Positions 1 to 10,597 of a stretch of DNA of 64,000 bases are shown here, in pieces; positions within the stretch are counted from its first letter, which is position 1, and the number at the start of each line of letters is the position of its first letter. The notes under the pieces are model-generated. The model saw only the letters and a list, made by a program, of their open reading frames with translations, was not told the DNA's origin and made no database searches. The stretch is from positions 31,265 to 95,264 of the forward strand of contig JAUCBJ010007585.1 in the NCBI GenBank assembly GCA_032718475.1, read 5' to 3'. Source of the DNA: Nemertoderma westbladi. Lineage: Eukaryota > Xenacoelomorpha > Nemertodermatida > Nemertodermatidae. The position numbers and the translations under genes are program-made.

Positions 1-420
1 TTCAAAGTATCATTGTTAGTGTATTTGCCCATATCGCTTCAAGGCGGTAGTGTAGACTTGTGCCGGACTTCACTTTTTCTGCGATATCTCTAGAACTATT
101 TGCTCTACGTTAGTTTTGAAGGTGTCTACCCCCACTACCCCCACACTTTCTACTTTCAACTTTCAAAATGCACTTGTCCAATGGATGTTCTATCTTACTT
201 GAAAGTGGAAAACTGGCATTTCCAGCATTGCAAACCAATCAGAGGGTAATGTTTATCAAATTATAGTAGCTACAGTATATAACATTAACAAGTTTTTTTA
301 ACAACATATTTTAACAAGTTTGGATCGAAGACTTTGATATAGTGGTGTATAATGGAATCGCAAGCAACAATTATTGAATCTGTCGATCATACATAGTTCA
401 TACTACTAGGATCGGCATGC
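1..420. other. No gene seen
   Basis: This AT-rich stretch has no open frame or repeat that I can assign. It lies just past the 3' side of a minus-strand LINE scrap, so part of it may be LINE 3' UTR, but nothing visible confirms that. Confidence 0.4.
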
Positions 421-665
421 TGCATTGCAGCTGCATTTTTAAGAATGCTGTGCCGGCTTGTCAACAAAATTGCACCGCCACAACTCCCTATCACCCATGA
501 CATTTGCTAGATCATCCGCATCTTTAAGGCCAGTGTCCTTTAAGATGCGTCTCAAGAAAGTCATGGGCTGTCCACCATGCTTATTCACTCCATGAGGCTG
601 CCAAAGTACAAGATTATGCACTGGCTGGTCCTCACGGCGAAAGCATAGTTCATAGCAATCGTTGA
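421..665 (-). pseudogene. LINE C-terminal fragment
   Basis: A short minus-strand open frame of about 75 codons resembles the extreme C-terminus of an endonuclease-type LINE ORF2. It shows a W-Q-P-H-G segment, then a GxP-like turn, a T-L-R-R-I-L-K-D-T-G-L helix and a D-R-E-L-W-R ending followed by a stop at 439. This arrangement, W.P...R/G.P..T......D.G......DR..W, is a common tail of RT proteins of the kind seen in the fragment at 1.8-2.2 kb. No RT core lies upstream in this frame, so it is a 5'-truncated relic. The listed first codon is GTG and no start should be inferred. Assignment to a LINE is fairly safe; the clade is not. Confidence 0.55.
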
Positions 666-1344
666 AGGCTGTTGAGGAATATACGGATCATACAGAGACA
701 TAAAATTGTTGAACCTACATCCACATCATCATATGTTGAAACTGACAATGGAAAATCGATATTACGTTGAAGCAAACGCCTCGAATGGAAATCTAACAAT
801 AAACATTAACGATTAGGTACACAGACCTTCATTAATCTCGCATGGTTGGTTAATCGTCTTTGTATAATTTATATATATCTATAAAGACTCGGTGGAGGTG
901 TGGTATTATAAAGGTAGTATGTTGTTACTTTACACATAACTACCGGTAAATCCCATCTTGGCGAATTTATATCCTGCCTCAATGTTAAATTCTCAATTTA
1001 GGGAAAGGAGCGGGTTACAGTGACACGTTATTTTAACCAATACAATAACTTAAACACAAGAGAACAGGTTACAGTTTTATTTTTGAGAGTATTGAGCTGT
1101 TATTTGCGTCGAATTTCCCCTGGAGAGGGATGAATTTTGATTGCGCTTGAAATGTATAGTGCTTATTATAACTGGGATAAAATCAGTTATGGGGATAATT
1201 AGCACCTATGTAGTTTCTATAAATAATGTTTAATTATTATATTAATATATAATATTGCAAGAGTACTGTAAGGAAATAATCACACCTGGTTTGTTGCTAT
1301 GGAGAAATTTATCGTTCTCCAATCAGAACTAACTCTGTCCTTGT
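666..1344. other. No gene seen
   Basis: AT-rich intergenic sequence between a LINE scrap and a SINE. I see no coding potential or clear repeat. Confidence 0.4.
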
Positions 1345-1617
1345 ATTGCAAACAATAATAATAATAATAATAATAATATTGGTTATTTATATAGCGCTTT
1401 TCTACGCTCAGCATACTCAAAGCGCTTTTATTATCATTACCCTAGCAAAGCCAGGTTCCCATTATACCGCTGGGTTGACGTAGGCACTAATGTCTAAAGG
1501 TGCCTAGGGACACAACAGTGCGAAATTTCTACAGCCTTTAGTCGGATTCGAACCTGCACCACCAAACACTATTGTGTAAGCAGTTCAGGCGCCGTATCCA
1601 CTCGGACACTGCGACAT
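1345..1617 (-). mobile_element. tRNA-derived SINE
   Basis: On the minus strand the element begins with a tRNA-like head (1541-1615). This has an A-box-like GTCCGAGTGGATAC (1594-1607) and a perfect B box GGTTCGAATCC (1544-1554), and it fits a tRNA with a long variable arm (Ser/Leu type). The body follows, containing a TATAGCGCTTTTCTACG segment and an AGCGCTTT repeat of the kind seen in many marine-invertebrate SINE tails. The 3' end is an (ATT)n microsatellite at about 1350-1378. Head, body and simple tail in this order make a SINE much more likely than a functional tRNA gene. Target duplications were not resolved. Confidence 0.75.
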
Positions 1618-1835
1618 CTAAACTAAACAATCACTACTTAAGATCTAATATTGAGAGTTGAGTAAGTTATATTGCAAATTTAAATGTATAAAATTCAGCA
1701 AATTAGCAGTAAATAAGTGATAAATAATTATGTTAACAATAACACTTTATAAATAAATTATAATAGCATAGTACAAACATGCTTATTGTGACTGGGACTG
1801 ACTACATACTGGTAGACTTTAAATTCCGTAAAACT

Positions 1836-2192
1836 TGCACTACGGAGACTGATTGAAGGAATTAAGTCGAAGAATCTCCCCGCAGTCATGACTTTTGTGG
1901 ACTTCAAGAAGGCATTCGACTCCATCCATAGAGGCAAAATGCTTGAAATCCTAAGAGCTTATGGAATACCAGAAGTAATTCTTGCTGGCATTGGATTGTT
2001 ATATTGTGACACAGAAGCGCAGGTACTCTCACCAGATGGTTAAACTGAGTTTTTCTCAATCCTGGCTGGCGTACTGCAAGGTGACACATTAGCACCATTA
2101 CTATTTGTAATTGTGCTGGATTACGCAATGAGGACAGCCACAAAGGGTGAAGACCTGGGATTCACACTTCAAGAACGCAGACGTCGCGTGTC
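1836..2192 (+). pseudogene. LINE reverse transcriptase fragment
   Basis: A plus-strand frame carries RT motifs in order: the first catalytic block F-V-D-F-K-K-A-F-D-S-I near 1890-1925, then the AGVLQGDTLAP block (the GxxQGxxLxP motif) near 2067-2100, then L-D-Y-A-M-R. An in-frame TAA at about 2041 breaks it between the two motifs, and homology is lost after about 2190, before the catalytic xADD box. It is therefore a doubly truncated, dead LINE fragment. The G-V-L-Q-G-D-T-L-A-P wording fits RT lineages common in marine invertebrates; I cannot place the clade. It lies opposite in strand to the C-terminal scrap at 421-665, so they are not one insertion unless inverted. Confidence 0.75.
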
Positions 2193-3739
2193 GCACGCGT
2201 CGCAAAACAAGACCCATTGTTTATTGCAAAGAAGCATTCGAAGTTGGATTTGTGCCATGAATTTAGCGCTTACGATATTCGATTGTGAAAGATAAGATTT
2301 TTGAATGGCATGTTTTGATGTTGGACATTTTACTTCTACCACATGTGTTGGTGTAATGGCATCTGAAATTGCATCAAAAAATTAAGATTTTGTGGTATTT
2401 TATAAAAACACTAGCTACATTATTAAAACAGTACATACCATTGAAAACACTAGCTACCACAAACATTTGTTTTCATTTTCTTTAAAACATTTTTTTTTCA
2501 CATGTAACTAGCCAAAATATGTCAGGAACATAAATCAATAGCCCAAAACATTATGTTTTGGTATTTTTTTGGTATTTTGATATTTTTGGATGTCAAACCA
2601 AAAACAGCTATTATGAAAATAAGAATAATGGTGACACGACGGGCAACACTAGTACCAGAAGCAGTAACACTTTACAGTGAACTGACAAAAAAAACTAAAA
2701 CTAAATCATATCCATCTAGTGCTAATCCACCCATCCCACATTGTTCCCTGTAAAAACAATTAAAAAAATAATAGATTAATGATACGCCTGGAAGTATTTA
2801 GCTAGCAAAAATTTTTTTTAGCTACATACAGCTCTACGGTACAGGTATGGGCGAAATTAATATTATTCTAGAATAATTAACTTGATATGAATAATTTGCC
2901 TCCATACCGCTATCCTATAATCGATTCTTAACGCAACACAAATACACATCCAAATAAATACTTAGCTACATTTATTATTTGTTTTATTTTAGATACTGTA
3001 ATATTATACTTTATATTAGCCAATCAACAGCGCTTGACGACTGTTGCTGTGTTATGGCTGACGTCACTCGTGCAGTTTTCTGAAATGGCCTAATTTTTCG
3101 ATGTTGCTAATTTTGGCTTTTTAAAATTGCTATAACTCGGCCAATATTATTTTTTTGAAGTAAAATTGCTCTCTGGGTTTTTTTTCCCGCTCTTTCATAT
3201 GAAACCAACGAAAACTCGAAAAAAAATTTCCGAGTCGTCTACCGCATTAAACAAACTCTCAAACTCTTAAAAACTGTAACAACTCGGTAGCGTAATAATG
3301 TATTCAACTAGTTTGTGAAGTAAATTATTATCCTACACTTACTATTTCTCACTGGGACTTTCATCTTTGAGGATTTACTTCCATGTTCGTCTTCACCATG
3401 TTGCCGTGTTATAGGATGAGGAACAACGCGTTCCACATTATTACCGCTGAAGATAAATTCTCATTCTCTTGGTCTTCATTTTTGCTGCTGTCCGAATCGC
3501 TGTCGCCAGATGATTCTAAGATGAAAAAATATTAATAATATATAAAGTATAAATGGTAGAGTTAATGGTGAAAAATATCGAGACTTGAAAAATATCGAGA
3601 GCAAAAATAATTGCTCGATCCTCACAACTTTTCGTTTTTTTTTCGAATTTTCTTAAATGAACATTTCTATTGAGCAATGGTGAGCAAGCGTGGGGACTTT
3701 TCATGAGGCTACCTCTGGATATTATAGAAGCAAACATTT
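2193..3739. other. AT-rich spacer
   Basis: Only short chance frames are present. The last few hundred bases may be 5' UTR of the LINE whose N-terminal peptide starts near 3740, but I see no boundary. Confidence 0.4.
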
Positions 3740-3888
3740 TTGCGACACGTTTTCCTTACTGCTTTTCCATGGCCTAGCTCTTGTGTGGTTTATTGCATGT
3801 TTTACTTTAGTTTTAGCACTTTTATTTTAAACGTATCTGGGGATATTCACCCCAATCCAGGCCCCTCTCTTCCATCTATTAAAGTTAT
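3740..3888 (+). pseudogene. LINE N-terminus with 2A-like peptide
   Basis: The open frame encodes a hydrophobic stretch (F/Y/S-rich, residues about 10-32), then SGDIHPNPGP at about residues 33-42. The terminal NPGP with upstream GD-I matches the 2A-like ribosome-skipping peptides known at the N-terminus of APE-type LINEs. In the canonical motif a glutamate stands where this copy has H, so activity is uncertain. The frame runs on to the Gypsy target site at 3884-3888 and resumes at 7935 on the far side with the endonuclease start. The hydrophobic stretch directly before the 2A motif is typical of such LINE leaders. There is no evidence of current expression. Confidence 0.75.
3884..3888. repeat. 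Target site duplication (left), Gypsy1
   Basis: GTTAT directly abuts the left LTR and recurs at 7935-7939 directly after the right LTR. Five bases is the length expected for Ty3/Gypsy integration. Confidence 0.85.
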
Positions 3889-4083
3889 TATTATGTGTTT
3901 GAATAAAGAAAGTTATGTAATTAATTAGTTTACTAACAAACATATATATTAGTGGCCTACTTTCCTTCCATCACCTTATATAACTAATCGCACTCAACAT
4001 TAACTTTAACCAAAGTTCAAACATACTGAGTTAAACCATACAGCTGTATTAATAAGAGTCAATATAAATAAATACCCATTACA
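3889..4083 (-). repeat. Gypsy1 3' LTR
   Basis: 195 bp. On the minus strand it begins TGTAATGGG and ends ACATAATA. I find no difference from 7740-7934. The TAA that ends pol (4079-4081) lies just inside it. Confidence 0.9.
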
Positions 4084-5407
4084 CATTTCCCCCACAAGAG
4101 TCCCCCTTTATCACTTTTACGTCCCTTACGTTGACACTTCTTCCGTCATCTAAAATAACTACCTGTCCATAAGGGCGAGCAGCAACAACGCCAGGTTTAT
4201 CATACTGAGCTGCCAATTTTGGCTTAATACCTCTTGCTCGAACTATTATGGTTTCTCCAACTTGCGGTCCGATAAATTGAGTCTCTTTTGATGGCCAATA
4301 TTTAACTGGGGGTGTTCCAATTATCCCAGTTATCTTTTCGATAGGTGATGTTCCAGTTGTTTCGTGGACTTGGCGGTTAATATTGTAGACCGCTTCTTGC
4401 AGATTATCAATCCAAACACCTTTCATGGACCTAAGTCTATCATTGAGAGTTCTATGAACGCGTTCACATACTGAGTTCCCTTCAGGGTGGTAGCTTGTTG
4501 TATGTTTTGAGGTAATTTCACAACGCTGGACAATGTTGTTGAACACATTACTTAAAAATCGGGTGCCACGGTCAGATAAGAGAGTACGTGGTGGTCCAAA
4601 TTTATAAACCCAATTATCTAAGAAATTTTTACCAATTGTTTGAGCATCTGTATTTGTTAAAGGCGAAGCTACTAAATATTTTGTTGCATGATCAATAATT
4701 GTTAATATAGACATATACCCAGAACGTTGGCGAGGTAGAGGTCCAACAATATCTATTGCAACATATTGAAATGGAACTACTTCAGGTGCTTTAGGTAAAG
4801 ATTCTTGCTTAGGTAAAAACTGACGATATGATTTTTGGGAGGCGCATACTCGGCATCCCAATACGATATCTCGAATTAGTTTTCGCAAATCCGAGCACCA
4901 TAATCCAGCTGACAATATACTCAAGCGAGTCTTTTTTGTTCCAAAATGACCTGCCTCATGAAACTGAGTTATTACCTTTCGTATTTCTTGTTTGGGTATT
5001 ACGATTCGATTAAAATAATATAGTACTCCATTTACTACGTTATAGTTTTGTCTAGGATTTTCCAATATTTCAACTAATTTTATATCCTTTAATTGATCTT
5101 CTCGCCAATTTGTTTCCATTGTAACAGCTGTCGCCGCACAAAGATGAGAAGGAATAAATTCTTCAGCATTTGGTTTCAATTTCACTATTGCTCTACTAAG
5201 AGCATCTGGGACTATATTATCCTTTCCAGGGCGGAAATGCATATTAAATTGATAATCAGATAGTGTATCTCGCCATCTGGCTTGCCTAGCATTGTGTGCA
5301 GTTCCATGCACTAATGACAACAAGGGTTTATGATCTGTATATATGTCAAATAATCGCCCATACAAAAAAGGATGATATTTCTTTACAGCCCAGACTAATG
5401 CCAAAAA
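4079..5407 (-). pseudogene. pol: Gypsy1 pol, 3' part: RNase H end and integrase
   Basis: This 442-codon stretch continues the pol frame after the in-frame TAA at 5408-5410. It holds the rest of RNase H (the Y-T-D-H-K-P-L block near residue 23), an HHCC zinc-binding segment (H-E-A-G-H-F ... C-R-V-C, about residues 149-187) and the integrase core with its DDE triad: D in A-I-D-I-V-G-P, D in L-L-S-D-R-G-T-R and E in V-C-E-R-V-H. A short basic C-terminal region follows. No ATG opens this stretch, and the reading begins one codon after the stop, so it is not an independent gene. All three integrase catalytic residues are visible. The product would insert element cDNA into chromosomes. Confidence 0.9.
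4084..4095 (-). promoter_or_regulatory. Gypsy1 polypurine tract
   Basis: The minus-strand sequence GTGGGGGAAATG immediately precedes the 3' LTR. Its position and purine content fit the plus-strand primer of reverse transcription. Confidence 0.7.
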
Positions 5408-7021
5408 TTATCTATCGGTTGTAGAGTATCGTTGTTCCGTCGGAGTTAACTTTCTACTGCCAAATGCAATCGGTTTTTGCACACCACATTTTTCTTGTGA
5501 CAATACTGCACCTAAACCAATTGAACTAGCATCAGTAGACAATTGAAAATCTAATGTAAAATCGGGTAAATCCAGCACTGGGTGGGTTTGTAATGCCTCT
5601 TTGAGTCTATCAAACGCTAACTGGCAATCAATACTCCAAACGAAATCTTTGGGTTTCCCAGATTGTATAGAATATAAAGGGGAAGCAATTGTTGAAAAGT
5701 TTTCAATAAACCTGCTATAAAATTTAACCATGCCTGTGAATGTCTGAACTTCTTTTTGACAACCAGGTTTTGGATAACTGATAATGGAAGATACTTTTTC
5801 AGGGTCCGATGTTATCGTACCATTCCCCACTATGTACCCAAATACTCTCACAGATTTTTTTCCAAATATACATTTCTTTGGATTTAATTTCAAACCATCA
5901 CGTCGCATTCTTTCAAATGCGGCTTTAATCATTTGTAGATGGTCCTCTATAGAACGACTAGATAACGTGATGTCGTCTTGATATGGAGGGACATTAGAGA
6001 TATTCTGCATAGTTTTTGATATTTCGCGTTGAAATTTTGGTCCTGAATTACACCATCCAAACGGTACGACAGTGAATTGATATAAATTGTCACCCGCTTG
6101 AAATGCTGTCTTTGGTCGTGATTCCTCATCCAATGGTATTTGCCAATACGCAGATTGTAAATCTAAGGTAGAAATCACATTGGCATTAGCTAACTCATCA
6201 AGGATATCATCAATTCGAGGTAATGGAAATTGGTCACGTATAGTAATATCATTTAACTTTTTATAATTAACAACGAAACGTTTTTCACCTCCATTCGGAC
6301 GATTTACTAAAAGGCAAGGAAATGCCCAGGGAGAACTACTGTGCTCTATGACATCCATTTTCAGCATTTTATCCACATGTTCCAGTATTTCCTTGGTCTC
6401 GGCTGGGCTCTTTCTATATGACCTAATATATATCGGATCATTATTTTGGGTTTCTATTTTTACATTAGCTTCAATATGATGTCCCAAATCTGAAGAATCC
6501 CTTGCAAATATATCCGAAAATTCCCAACATAATTCTTTCAAATTTTCTACCTCTTTAGATGACCAGCTCATCGGGAATTCAAAATTGTTTAAGAAATCCC
6601 GTTTTACTAAGATGTTGTTCTCATTTTTGTCATTTATAGCCACTGCACAACAACCTTTGTTGTTATCATATGGGAAAGAAATTTCCATTTTTCCAAAATC
6701 GATAACAATTTTCAAGGACATTAATATATCCTTGCCTAATATAACTTCGAAATCGTTACTTGGCATCACAAATCCAAACCATTGACAAGTAACACGATCC
6801 CCTATACGAAACTCAAAATACCCGTATTCCGTCACAGTAAAATTAAAACTACCCAGAGTTGTGAACAACTTTCGAGGTCCACTCCTTATTTGTAATGCAG
6901 CTTCTCTAAAAAATTTTAAATCAGGCACAAAACTATAATCAGATCCAGAATCTATTGATGTTTTACAATTCTTACTCACACCTGTCACCCACACTGTTGT
7001 AGATAAGGCTGGCAATGACAT
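5408..7021 (-). pseudogene. pol: Gypsy1 pol, 5' part: protease, RT, RNase H start
   Basis: The 537-codon frame starts with an aspartic protease (D-S-G-S at residues 24-27). Reverse transcriptase follows, with the first catalytic Asp in S-T-L-D-L-Q-S-A-Y (D287) and a Y-Q-D-D box at 347-350, where most Gypsy elements have YVDD or YLDD. RNase H then starts with S-T-D-A-S-S near residue 506. It stops at a TAA (5408-5410) inside the RNase H block T-T-D-R, and the same frame continues at once into the rest of RNase H and integrase. Hence one nonsense change rather than a natural gene end. An ATG at 7021-7019 overlaps the gag stop as TAATG, but the frame is open upstream to a slippery heptamer, so Gag-Pol fusion by frameshifting is the more likely route. 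Confidence 0.9.
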
Positions 7022-7060
7022 TAATTTCCCGGTGTCATTGACAGCCCCGACCCGTTTTTT
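7007..7060 (-). promoter_or_regulatory. Programmed -1 frameshift signal, gag-pol
   Basis: Minus strand. The slippery heptamer A-AAA-AAC sits at 7060-7054, in the correct phase of the gag frame (codons CCA AAA AAC). After a 7-nt spacer comes a hairpin: GGCTG (7046-7042) pairs with CAGCC (7011-7007), and CAATGACA (7040-7033) pairs with TGTCATTG (7020-7013). There is one mismatch between the two helices and a 12-nt loop. A -1 shift at the heptamer leads directly into the pol frame, which is open from here. Heptamer, spacer length and stem all match the canonical retroviral-type signal. The loop holds the gag stop. Confidence 0.85.
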
Positions 7061-7704
7061 GGTTTATTTCTACAAACAGATGCTACATGATTCATTTCAC
7101 CACATTTATAACATACCTTTCCTTTCCAACAACGTTGTGCTGAATGGTTACGCTTTCCACATTTGAGGCACTGAATTTCTGACGACTTTGTTGCTGCACA
7201 TTGCCACTTAATTTCTTCATCTGGTAAACTTTGTATGAAAGCCGCTACCTCCTGAGGTGGCGTATTTTTGTTACTGTACATCCATGCTTGTATGGTCGGA
7301 CGTATGTTAGCGTTATTGGAACTCACCAAACGTTGAACAATTGCATCATCTTGCAAATTCAGATAATATGCTAGAAAGCGTAACCTTTGTAAACTAGTCA
7401 TTATATGTGATGGTTGTTCAGTTTTTAACTCGGTAAATTCTGCAGCCGGGTCAATTGGTCGTTTTTGTCGATACCATTCTACTTTAATTGCCTCAAACGC
7501 AGTTTTTAATGTAGTACGACCATCTTCGAATTTATATTCCAATATTGATAATAATCCCTCTGATAAAAATTGTGGTAACAAAGTAACCATTTCTTTGCCA
7601 TTTGTGGATTCGTCATATTTCTTTCGAATAAACCATGCTTCCACTTGACGTGCCCATGCGGTGTACGATATTGATTCCACAGATAAGATTGGTATACCCG
7701 ACAT
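7021..7704 (-). CDS. gag: Gypsy1 gag
   Basis: Gag of about 227 residues counted from the ATG at 7704-7702; the frame is open to an ATG inside the 5' LTR at 7794. The N-terminal two thirds is a capsid-like helical region without catalytic motifs. The C-terminal part has two CX2CX4HX4C zinc knuckles (C-L-K-C-G-K-R-N-H and C-Y-K-C-G-E-M-N-H), which bind RNA in nucleocapsids. It ends at TAA 7023-7021, inside the loop of the frameshift hairpin. I prefer the ATG at 7704 because the earlier one lies in LTR sequence and codes for LTR-derived residues. No lesion is seen in this frame. The product forms the intracellular particle that packages element RNA. Confidence 0.88.
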   Translation of the reverse strand: MSGIPILSVESISYTAWARQVEAWFIRKKYDESTNGKEMVTLLPQFLSEGLLSILEYKFEDGRTTLKTAFEAIKVEWYRQKRPIDPAAEFTELKTEQPSHIMTSLQRLRFLAYYLNLQDDAIVQRLVSSNNANIRPTIQAWMYSNKNTPPQEVAAFIQSLPDEEIKWQCAATKSSEIQCLKCGKRNHSAQRCWKGKVCYKCGEMNHVASVCRNKPKNGSGLSMTPGN

Positions 7705-7721
7705 TATTTCTAATATAATCA

Positions 7722-7738
7722 AGCTACACACTGCGCCA
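7722..7738 (-). promoter_or_regulatory. Gypsy1 primer binding site
   Basis: One base inside the 5' LTR, the minus strand reads TGGCGCAGTGTGTAGC. The TGG start pairs with a tRNA CCA end. The second Gypsy in this window has the same first ten bases at its own LTR edge. The resemblance to serine-tRNA-primed Gypsy elements is from memory. Confidence 0.75.
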
Positions 7739-7739
7739 A

Positions 7740-7934
7740 TATTATGTGTTTGAATAAAGAAAGTTATGTAATTAATTAGTTTACTAACAAACATATATAT
7801 TAGTGGCCTACTTTCCTTCCATCACCTTATATAACTAATCGCACTCAACATTAACTTTAACCAAAGTTCAAACATACTGAGTTAAACCATACAGCTGTAT
7901 TAATAAGAGTCAATATAAATAAATACCCATTACA
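7740..7934 (-). repeat. Gypsy1 5' LTR
   Basis: 195 bp, identical by eye to 3889-4083. Followed by GTTAT (7935-7939), the right copy of the target duplication. Confidence 0.9.
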
Positions 7935-7937
7935 GTT

Positions 7938-10597
7938 ATGCTGACAAATATTCGTTCACTGCCTTGTAATTGGCATTTTTTGCCAGATAATCTATCCTCA
8001 AACTTTGATATACTTGCATTCGTCGAGCCTACTCACATAACCCGAACAACTAGCATATCACCATCCCCCGTTATTTCCACTCTGCCGAATTCTATCTCCA
8101 ACATAGATATTTCGAGCCCTTACGGCACAAGCAACCACTGCGTAATTACTTTCTCATATAAATTTCCCTATTCAGACAATACCAGCATACACTAGACGGA
8201 TTTGGCTTTATAAGGAGGCGGAATTTCCAAAATTCAGGCGCCTTTTGACTGAAACTAATTGGGACAGTGTCTACACCGATTACACTGAAGTTGATGACAT
8301 CGTTTCGATCTGTACAGATTGATTTTTCTTTTGTGCCAGTTCTTCAATTCCAAATAAAATTATTACAGTACACCCAAATGATAATCCGTGGTATACCACT
8401 GAGTTAAGACGCCTCTCTCGCATTAAAGATAGAGTACATCGGGCTGCTACATCCACCAACAACTGCAACTCTTGGAACAACTTTCGTTCAGCTAGAAATA
8501 AGTACTTTCTAGAATGCCGCAAAGCCAAAAATGAGTATTTTGCAAACCTGTCAGAAAAAAATCTTGCCACAAGGTCTTCCAGCAAACAATGGTGGTCAAT
8601 TTGCAAACAATTAATGGTAAAAGCTCCGGAACTGGAGATTACCTCAGTATCTCATAATAACATCGTTGTTGTATGCTGTGGAGTAGGCGGACCTCTCTAA
8701 ATCTTTCTTTATCGATCAATACTGATTGGACGAATCTAACTTCATTATGCCAAAAACTGCTCCTCCAGAACCTGTGCTTACCAAGATCAAATTTTGTGCA
8801 TCTAAAATTCTGTGTGACATTAAAACTTTAGACCCAGATGATGCTACCTGTCCCACCAAAGGAATTTCAAACAGAATGATAAAGGCTGGAATGCCGGTGA
8901 TAAAAGATCACGTTTCCAAATTCTTTCAATTTATCTTTGATAGTGGGTATCATCCAAAAAAATAGAAAATGCGCTATGTCCTGCCACTCTTGAAAAAATT
9001 TCCAAGTGATATTTGTAACAACTTTCGTCCAGTTGCTCTTACCAGTAACCTTGGGAAGTTGTTCGAGCACTACATTCATAGAATAATCTTCACTCATATC
9101 AAGACCTACATCTCCAAATTTCAGTCTGGTTTCAAGGGTGGGGATGGTACTATCTATCAATTGATTTCACTCTACAATGCCCTTGCTAGTGCTTTACACA
9201 AAGGGAAGAAGGTCCAAATAGTATTTCTAGATATAAGTAAGGCTTTTGACAAAGTCCATCACAAAAGTCTGCTGCATAAAATTGAAAACATGGGAATTGG
9301 GGGGAAGCTTCTGGAATGGCTCCACAACTATTTGAATTACACTTTTCAATGTTTTGCAGTGAATGGTCAGCAATCGTCTTGGGTGAAGGTCTTGGCTGGA
9401 ATCCCCCATGGTTCTGTCTTGGGACCCCTACTGTTTTTGATTTTCATCAACAACATAATGGATGTAGTTAGTGGCAACATTAGCCTTTAAGGTGATGACA
9501 CTGCTCTCTACATAGAGGTCAATTTCAGGTCCAACCGCATTCTTGCCGCATCTAATCTTAATGCAGACCTTACTTCAATATACAATTGGGGCGCGAGATG
9601 GTTAGTTCAATTCAACCCCTTGAAGACGGAGAGTATGCTGTTCTCACATCGCAGGTCATGCAATCATAATCATCTTCCTCTCTTCCTCAATGGTATCTCG
9701 ATCCCTGAAGTTGAAGAGCACCAACACCAACACCAACCACCACCAGCACTAAAATGGCACTCACAGGTTGAAAAAATGCTAAAATCTGGAAATAATAAGT
9801 TAAATATGTTACAAATTGTTAAATACAAGGTTAGCAGGGATGCACTCATGAATATTTACAAATCTTTTGTCAGCTCAAACTTGGAATATGCCAGTGCCAT
9901 TTGGGACAACTGCTCTCAGGATCTCAAATTGGAGTTGGAGCTCCTAAATAAGGAAGCTATTCGAATAGTTTGCAGATTGGCAGTTTCTTGCCAGACGAGC
10001 GAACTATATAAGGAGTCTGGGCTGTGCCCTGCCCACTCTAACAAAGACGAGAATTTAAGAAATTGTGTATAATCTACAAAATGATGACGGACCGCGCCCC
10101 CCAACACTTATTGGATATCCTTCCACCTGTTGTTAGGTCCGCTAAGTGCATACAACACCCGTAACTCCACGAATGTTCACCCTCCTATGGCCCATAGGAA
10201 CTTCTACAGAGATTCGTTTCTAACTTCTACTGTTAGAATGTGGAACTCACTTCCAATCGATTTGCGTTCTGCAGGCACAATTGAAAGTTTCAGGAATGGT
10301 GTATTTCCAGTAATATGTTCCTTGTCTCGTGTTCCCTATTATTATACACTGGGATCAACATCAATCAACAGCTTATTGATGCGACTCGGATGCAATTGCT
10401 CCTCAATGAATTCCGATCTCTTCTCTAACCATGTTAAATTAACAAAATTATGTTCCTGTGGTCATCAGCGAGGACGCATTCCACTACTTTATGGAATGTT
10501 TCCATTTTCACTCTCTTCATGTTGTCTTGCATGCAGCTATTTCAAATTTAGGACTAATGCCAACATTGACACTATAAGGCCCTCCAACAGATGTTAA
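7938..10597 (+). pseudogene. LINE endonuclease-RT polyprotein, decayed
   Basis: Several broken frames read in order along an APE-RT protein. 7938-8195 has the endonuclease start (T-N-I-R-S-L ... D-I-L-A-F-V-E) fused by an internal deletion to its end (S-P-Y-G-T-S-N-H-C-V-I), so the nuclease core is missing. 8280-8640 is the basic linker. 8726-9490 holds RT blocks F-L-D-I-S-K-A-F-D-K-V and G-I-P-H-G-S-V-L-G-P. A TAA at 9488-9490 then falls just before G-D-D-T-A-L-Y, where an intact enzyme has xADD. 9620-10072 is the thumb and tail. 10130-10597 has Y-N-T-R-N-S and a cysteine pattern typical of CR1/L2-like C-termini. At least four lesions rule out activity. Confidence 0.85.

Larger units (their letters stand above)
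3889..7934 (-). mobile_element. Ty3/Gypsy LTR retrotransposon (Gypsy1)
   Basis: A minus-strand element of 4,046 bp bounded by two 195-bp LTRs that are identical by eye. It is flanked by the 5-bp duplication GTTAT. It encodes gag with two CCHC knuckles, then protease, RT, RNase H and integrase in Ty3/Gypsy order. Pol is in the -1 frame relative to gag. A primer binding site lies next to the right LTR (5' on the minus strand) and a G-rich polypurine tract next to the left LTR. The pol stop falls inside the 3' LTR, so there is no room for an envelope gene. One in-frame stop in RNase H (5408-5410) is the only evident lesion. LTR identity and the older, decayed LINE host imply recent insertion. 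Confidence 0.93.

Noticed and set aside
1541-1615. A tRNA gene (Ser/Leu-like) on the minus strand
   Set aside because: A and B boxes are present, but it is joined to a SINE body and simple tail, and the anticodon arm is irregular.
8280-8606. A 108-codon minus-strand frame
   Set aside because: Shadow of the LINE linker, which reads sensibly on the plus strand.
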